Below the pieces are notes generated by a model. It had not been told where the DNA came from. It made no database searches and worked only from the letters and a program-made list of their open reading frames with translations. Source: Magicicada septendecula (Eukaryota > Arthropoda > Insecta > Hemiptera > Cicadidae). Taken from it: DNA of 64,000 nucleotides. Below, one piece after another: positions 59,483 to 64,000 of the stretch (its first letter is position 1; every line of letters starts with the position of its first letter). Both the position numbers and the translations under genes were made by a program. Where the stretch lies: positions 704,910,885 through 704,974,884 of the forward strand of contig CM068367.1 in the NCBI GenBank assembly GCA_034769895.1. The letters run 5' to 3'.

Positions 59483-62400
59483 TTGTAACGAACTGAAATT
59501 AAATTCAACACAAAGAACAATAATATTTACTCTTTTGATTAGAACACAAGGGGAAGGTATTTCACTGATTTATGCACTCACTTCAATCTGTAATAAGATG
59601 ACATCTCTTTATTAACAAATTATATAAATAGATCCCAGGACATAAATTATACTGAAATATTCAAAAAGGTTTTCTGTAAAACAAGGGATCGTATTGATCA
59701 TGTTATTTACCTCGGATCCGAGTCTCGTTATATATAGTAAAGACATCTGAATGATACTATGCTCATCTAGGAGCTTGCATGATTACATAAATTATTTGAA
59801 GAATGGTATTATTTCTTTAAGTGATTATAACTTACATTTCAAAATTAACGTTACAACGTATGATTTTCGATACCACAGTTTATATTTCTTAGGTTTTATT
59901 TATTACTTAAAGAAAATTATAGTCTCTTGAAAAAAGTCTCTTTCATCTATAAAAGTTATGTTTTAAATGTACTTAATTCTCGATAGGCAAGCTATCGAGT
60001 CACCTCTACAATAAGCTTTGCTGTCCTCGTCCTGGGGTGTGACTCTTGGGAATTCTGGTAGTCGGTGTAGTCATCTGGGTCGAGTCTCTGGTGAATATCT
60101 TATATCTGTATTAGTGAGGAGATTGATGTAATGCTGCACGAAGTTGGGTTGATCCACGTAGGTCCTGGTCAGCCGTGTATGGGTTGTAGACGTCCGTATA
60201 TACAATTTGGCAGGTCACATATTCTCAGGTAGAGTTGTACTGGAGTTTGCATCTTAAGTAGAGACGTCACCTTGTTTACGAGTTCTTAATTTTTCTTATA
60301 TTACTACATTTCTTGAATAAACTTTTACTACATTTACTACATCATATACACATATAACGATCACTAGCTCCCCACGTTTTTTGTTAACCATTATTTTAAA
60401 GTTTAAATAACTCATTTTTGCAGAGCCCTCGCTTGGAGGTGTGTACTGTCTGAACGCCGCATCGTAACTCTTACCTCGATACGACAGGGGCATTACAACG
60501 AAGCGGAGCGAGTACTCCGCCATAATATAGTTCCAACTTTTATTTAAATAGACATTCTTATAGCAAGATGAAACAAATTATTTAGACTTACTGTATTTAG
60601 TTTACAGGGACTATTTTAACTACTACTGGTGCCTTCAAATTATTAATTACTTACATCACGATTTTCAGGTATTTCTAAGTTACAGACGGTTCGCTAAGCA
60701 CGTTGTGTCCGGAATTAAACAGGTCAACGCATGATGATTTACTAAAGGGTTAACTGTAATATTATTAACTTTTTCTAATACGATTTTTTTTATTTCTTGT
60801 TTAGTTAGAATTTCTCAATTTAAATCTCATACTTATTCTGAGTTAGATCAGGGGTATTAGGTTTAATTGTGCGATTTAAAAATACATAATTGCTTTCTCA
60901 GTTTTTTTATTATTTATATCTTTTTTTATTATTAATTAAATCATCACATACTCCGCCGCTTAAAATCGACATTGGGAATTTTAGTAAGGAAAAATTCAAA
61001 GGTGGGGGACTTGGAGTATGCTTGGTGTTAATGTGTGGAATTTCTCTCCCCCTTTTTCTTTTTCTTTCACATTGTTATTGGTATGTGTTATACACATTTA
61101 TTTCTTCTCTATAATAAAACAATATACATATATATTTTCTTACATACTACTTTTTTCATGATATAAAATTCACACTTAAGATCTACATTTTAGAACACAA
61201 AACTTTTTCTTATGTCTACTACTTAAATCTACTACCGGTTTTTTCTTTGGGTTTTTGTTACTCTCTTCATAGAGTAATTTTCTAAATATTTTGTTATTTA
61301 GAGGTCATTGAGTACACATTTGCTTATCTTTCGCTGAACAGGATCTCAGGTTGATCAGGCCTCATTTCCAAATTCTACGATTAACACTTAGCATGGTTAC
61401 TGAGGTATAAGATAACTTGTCTAACTAGTATTACCTTTTCTATTTTTGACGATTCTATTTCCTCTTTTCTTCTTATACAATTTTATCTGCGAAATATGTG
61501 TTCTCCGTACATATTCTTGAGTCGCAGCTTCGTACAGGGCTACTGTAACTGGAGTTAAGTACTTCTTGATTTGGAAGGACCACACCATCGGTATGATAGT
61601 TTAGAGGTGGTCTTATCAATTGCACTACTAGTCGGGTGTGTCTTGTACATTACTAAGTCACCGACTTGGTACCTAACTAAATTGTTACTGTTATGGACGT
61701 TTCTCTCGTGGTATTTTCTGGATTTCTCTAGGTTCGCTCTTGTAATCGAGTCCGCTTAGGTTGTTTAACTGCGCGGGTGTATCAAATCCACTTTCGCGTA
61801 TTGACTTATGCAATTCCGCGACTGTTACATTTGCATGGGGTAGACCACGCAAAAGAGCTTCATAAGACAGCTCGTCCTTTACTAGTAAATCTGGATTAAA
61901 TTGTGCCATTTTTATCTTATTTCTAACACATTAAAATTTACTTAAAATTGATTTTACTACACTATACACTTATTACATAGACAATTTATTTCTTGGTTAA
62001 ATCATTTGCATAGTTCACAAGAGAATAATTTCTCTTCTAAGGGAAGGACAAAAATTCCACACACACTTCAATGTAAAGTCAACGATCAGCTGTTCGCTGG
62101 AATTTAGGTCACCCTAGTTTATTTAGTAAACAATGGCAAGGTAGATGTATGCGTGGGAACGCGAGGGTTACATTCAAGTATTGTTCTCTATAACAATAGC
62201 TAAGGCTATCTTTCTCGACCGGTTTCAACTTGGGAAGCCAGTTGTACCAAGGGGTGAATCCGATTCAACGAAACACGCTTTACAAGATACAGGTGTATTA
62301 CGGTAGTAACAGTCCAAGTTTATTAATTAATTGTCTTACGTTCTACCTTTAATTTTGAAATTATTTTTAATTTTTTGCTAACAAAATTAAGTTACGAATT

Positions 62401-62940
62401 TCTTTACACGTAATTAGCCGAGTCTACTTTAGTCAGGAGTTTATATTATTTTTTTTTTTTTACCGTGACGACAGACATACACTTACATACTATGCAGGCA
62501 TATTCAGGAAACTACAGGTCTTGAATTGTCCCAATATAAACCTGTTAAAGACTGAACAGTTTGACAAGCACTAAAATTCATGTACGTACTTGCATTGGCG
62601 TAATACAATGATAGTCGGTATTATTTTGCGTATCTTAAACAAATTACATCATACGCAAATTATTACATAATCTAGTACAAAATAAATTCACCTTATGAAA
62701 ATTACTGTTAACATGAAATACAATAACTGAGTGCATAGATCAGCACAGAGTTACCTATTTTACTACTTAACAATTGTTTTTTCAATTTAGCAGAGTGGCG
62801 CATTTTTGTTTGCGTCACGATGCTTACAAACCTTTTATATAAATAAGCAAAGTGGCATATTTTTGTAACGTTCTGGGCTACGTTACAAATCCAGGGAACC
62901 CATCATAATTGACGCTAGCCAATTATACAGGCTGCCTACG
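59483..62940 (+). repeat. Monomer unit 17 (3,458 bp) with a transposon scar
   Basis: Short-marker unit of the CCCAGGAC type. Its length is exactly five bases above the 3,453 bp of units 12 and 13. The extra five bases are CTGTA at offset 1,109, the transposon insertion point of units 14 and 15. Private changes include GAGTACACATTTGC near 61,310, TCTAACTAG near 61,420 and CAATTGTTTTTTCAA near 62,771. The gag-like fossil is at 61,691-61,909 minus and the MAEYS frame at 60,296-60,523 minus. Confidence 0.95.
60589..60595. other. Transposon excision footprint TACTGTA in unit 17
   Basis: Unoccupied units read GACTTATTTAG here. Units 14 and 15 carry the transposon between GACTTA and TATTTAG. Unit 17 reads GACTTACTGTATTTAG. 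TA-CTG-TA is a duplicated target with the last three bases of the transposon's right end (CTG) left behind. This is the canonical scar of Tc1-type elements such as Sleeping Beauty after staggered excision and end joining. The position matches the insertion point in units 14 and 15 to the base, and the unit is five bases longer than units 12 and 13. Confidence 0.92.
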
Positions 62941-64000
62941 TTGTAACGAACTGAAATTAAATTCAACACAAAGAACAATAATATTTACTCTTTTGATTAG
63001 AACACAAGGGGAAGGTATTTCACTGATTTATGCACTCACTTCAATCTGTAATAAGATGACATCTCTTTATTAACAAATTATATAAATAGATCCCAGGACA
63101 TAAATTATACTGAAATATTCAAAAAGGTTTTCTGTAAAACAAGGGGTCGTATTGATCATGTTATTTACCTCGGATCCGAGTCTCGTTATATATAGTAAAG
63201 ACATCTGAATGATACTATGCTCATCTAGGAGCTTGCATGATTACATAAACCATTTGAAGAATGGTATTATTTCTTTAAGTGATTATAACTTACATTTCAA
63301 AATTAACGTTACAACGTATGATTTTCGATACTACAGTTTATATTTCTTAGGTTTTATTTATTACTTAAAGAAAATTATAGTCTCTTGAAAAAAGTTTCTT
63401 TCATCTATAAAAGTTATGTTTTAAATGTACTTAATTCTCGATAGGCAAGCTATCGAGTCACCTCTACAATAAGCTTTGCTGTCCTCGTCCTGGGGTGTGA
63501 CTCTTGGGAATTCTGGTAGTCGGTGTAGTCATCTGGGTCGAGTCTCTGGTGAATACCTTATAGCTGTATTAGTGAGGAGATTGATGTAATGCTGCACGAA
63601 GTTGGGTTGATCCACGTAGGTCCTGGTCAGCCGTGTATGGGTTGTAGACGTCCGTATATACAATTTGGCAGGTCACATATTCTCAGGTAGAGTTGTACTG
63701 GAGTTTGCATCTTAAGTAGAGACGTCACCTTGTTTACGAGTTCTTAATTTTTCTTATATTACTACATTTCTTGAATAAACCTTTTACTACATTTACTACA
63801 TCATATACACATATAACGATCACTAGCTCCCCACGTTTTTTGTTTAGTGGTAGCTAACCATTATTTTAAAGTTTAAATAACTCATTTTTGCAGAGCCCTC
63901 GCTTGGAGGTGTGTACTGTCTGAACGCCGCATCGTAACTCTTACCTCGATACGACAGGGGCATTACAACGAAGCGGATCGAGTACTCCGCCATAATATAG
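62941..64000 (+). repeat. Monomer unit 18, truncated by the window edge
   Basis: First 1,060 bp of a further unit. It is a mosaic: CCCAGGAC near 63,093 as in the short-marker units, but ATAAACCATTTG near 63,245, ATACCTTATAGC near 63,553 and the long marker near 63,839. The MAEYS start lies at 63,993 (minus). GCGGATCGAG near 63,974 is private. The gag/integrase portion would lie beyond the window. Confidence 0.93.

Larger units (their letters stand above)
1..64000. repeat. Head-to-tail tandem array of a ~3.45-kb monomer (17 full units plus one partial)
   Basis: The conserved boundary motif TTGTAA(T/C)GAACTG recurs at 1 (as TTGTAATGAACAG), 3466, 6928, 10380, 13830, 17282, 20735, 24195, 27647, 31100, 34560, 38014, 41467, 44920, 50469, 56019, 59483 and 62941, always in the same orientation. 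Unit lengths are 3,450-3,465 bp except units 14 and 15 (5,549 and 5,550 bp), which hold a 2,096-bp transposon plus a duplicated TA. Unit lengths differ mainly through a 12-bp length marker near offset 850, AGTAACAGTCC versus AGTAGAGTCC near offset 2,850, and a poly-T tract. No unique sequence was seen at either edge. The phase chosen for unit starts is arbitrary. Scale and homogeneity resemble a macrosatellite or heterochromatic array. Its genomic location cannot be judged from the window. Confidence 0.97.

Noticed and set aside
1-64000. rDNA, histone or tRNA gene cluster as the identity of the tandem array
   Set aside because: No histone reading frame, rRNA core sequence or tRNA A/B-box pair was recognised in the monomer. 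GGTTCGTACAG near 2,053 resembles a B box only loosely.
1-64000. CRISPR array or bacterial operon
   Set aside because: The repeat is kilobases long with no spacer logic. The intron-bearing Tc1 element and Gypsy remnants point to a eukaryote.
1-64000. Array as a pure assembly artefact
   Set aside because: Units carry distinct, linked private markers and different lengths, which copying by an assembler would not create. Individual near-identical blocks (10,365 and 5,550 bp) still deserve a coverage check.

Overview
The window is almost entirely one tandem array. A monomer of about 3.45 kb, AT-rich and without any intact long gene, is repeated head to tail seventeen full times, and an eighteenth copy is cut by the right edge. 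The first base of the window happens to coincide with the unit boundary used here (the conserved TTGTAA(T/C)GAAC motif). Repeat sequence runs to both edges, so the array probably continues outside. The genome looks eukaryotic, most likely arthropod/insect. The reasons are a Tc1-type transposon carrying a short spliceosomal intron, Ty3/Gypsy-type retroelement remnants, AT-rich sequence, and no bacterial-style operons or ribosomal binding sites.

Each monomer carries, on the minus strand, a small fossil of a Ty3/Gypsy-like LTR retroelement. It has a gag-start-like piece (MAQFNPDLL..., about 2,216-2,434 in unit 1) and, partly overlapping it, an integrase C-terminal piece with the VGDLVMYKTHP motif (about 2,095-2,290). 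A strong minus-strand TATA box (3,356-3,366 in unit 1) lies upstream of the gag-like start. The rest of the unit is AT-rich. It holds a few conserved palindromes and hairpins, a GC-richer block near monomer offset 480-790, and an unrecognised short minus-strand reading frame (MAEYSLRF...). One reading is that the array is an amplified 'LTR plus truncated interior' unit, but the LTR edges could not be fixed.

Units differ by scattered substitutions and a few small indels that serve as haplotype markers. These reveal nested segmental duplications: a two-monomer duplication with period 6,902 bp (about 4.4-18.6 kb), a three-monomer duplication with period 10,365 bp (about 14.5-35.4 kb), a near-identical monomer pair (units 12 and 13, period 3,453 bp), and a duplicated transposon-bearing unit (units 14 and 15, period 5,550 bp). 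Several units are mosaics of marker states, as expected from unequal exchange plus gene conversion.

Units 14 and 15 carry the same 2,096-bp Tc1-like DNA transposon at the same TA, with about 474-bp terminal inverted repeats and a DD34E transposase gene split by an 88-bp intron. The gene is mildly decayed: two in-frame TGA codons, and GTG where the other inverted repeat keeps ATG. The two copies differ at only three positions noticed, so they arose by duplication of the host unit. Unit 17 has TA-CTG-TA at exactly the same monomer position. This is the classic three-base excision scar of a Tc1-type element, and it implies that a third copy was once there and left. No previously undescribed enzyme system was found. 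The most noteworthy biology is this record of insertion, hitchhiking amplification and excision inside a retroelement-derived macrosatellite.
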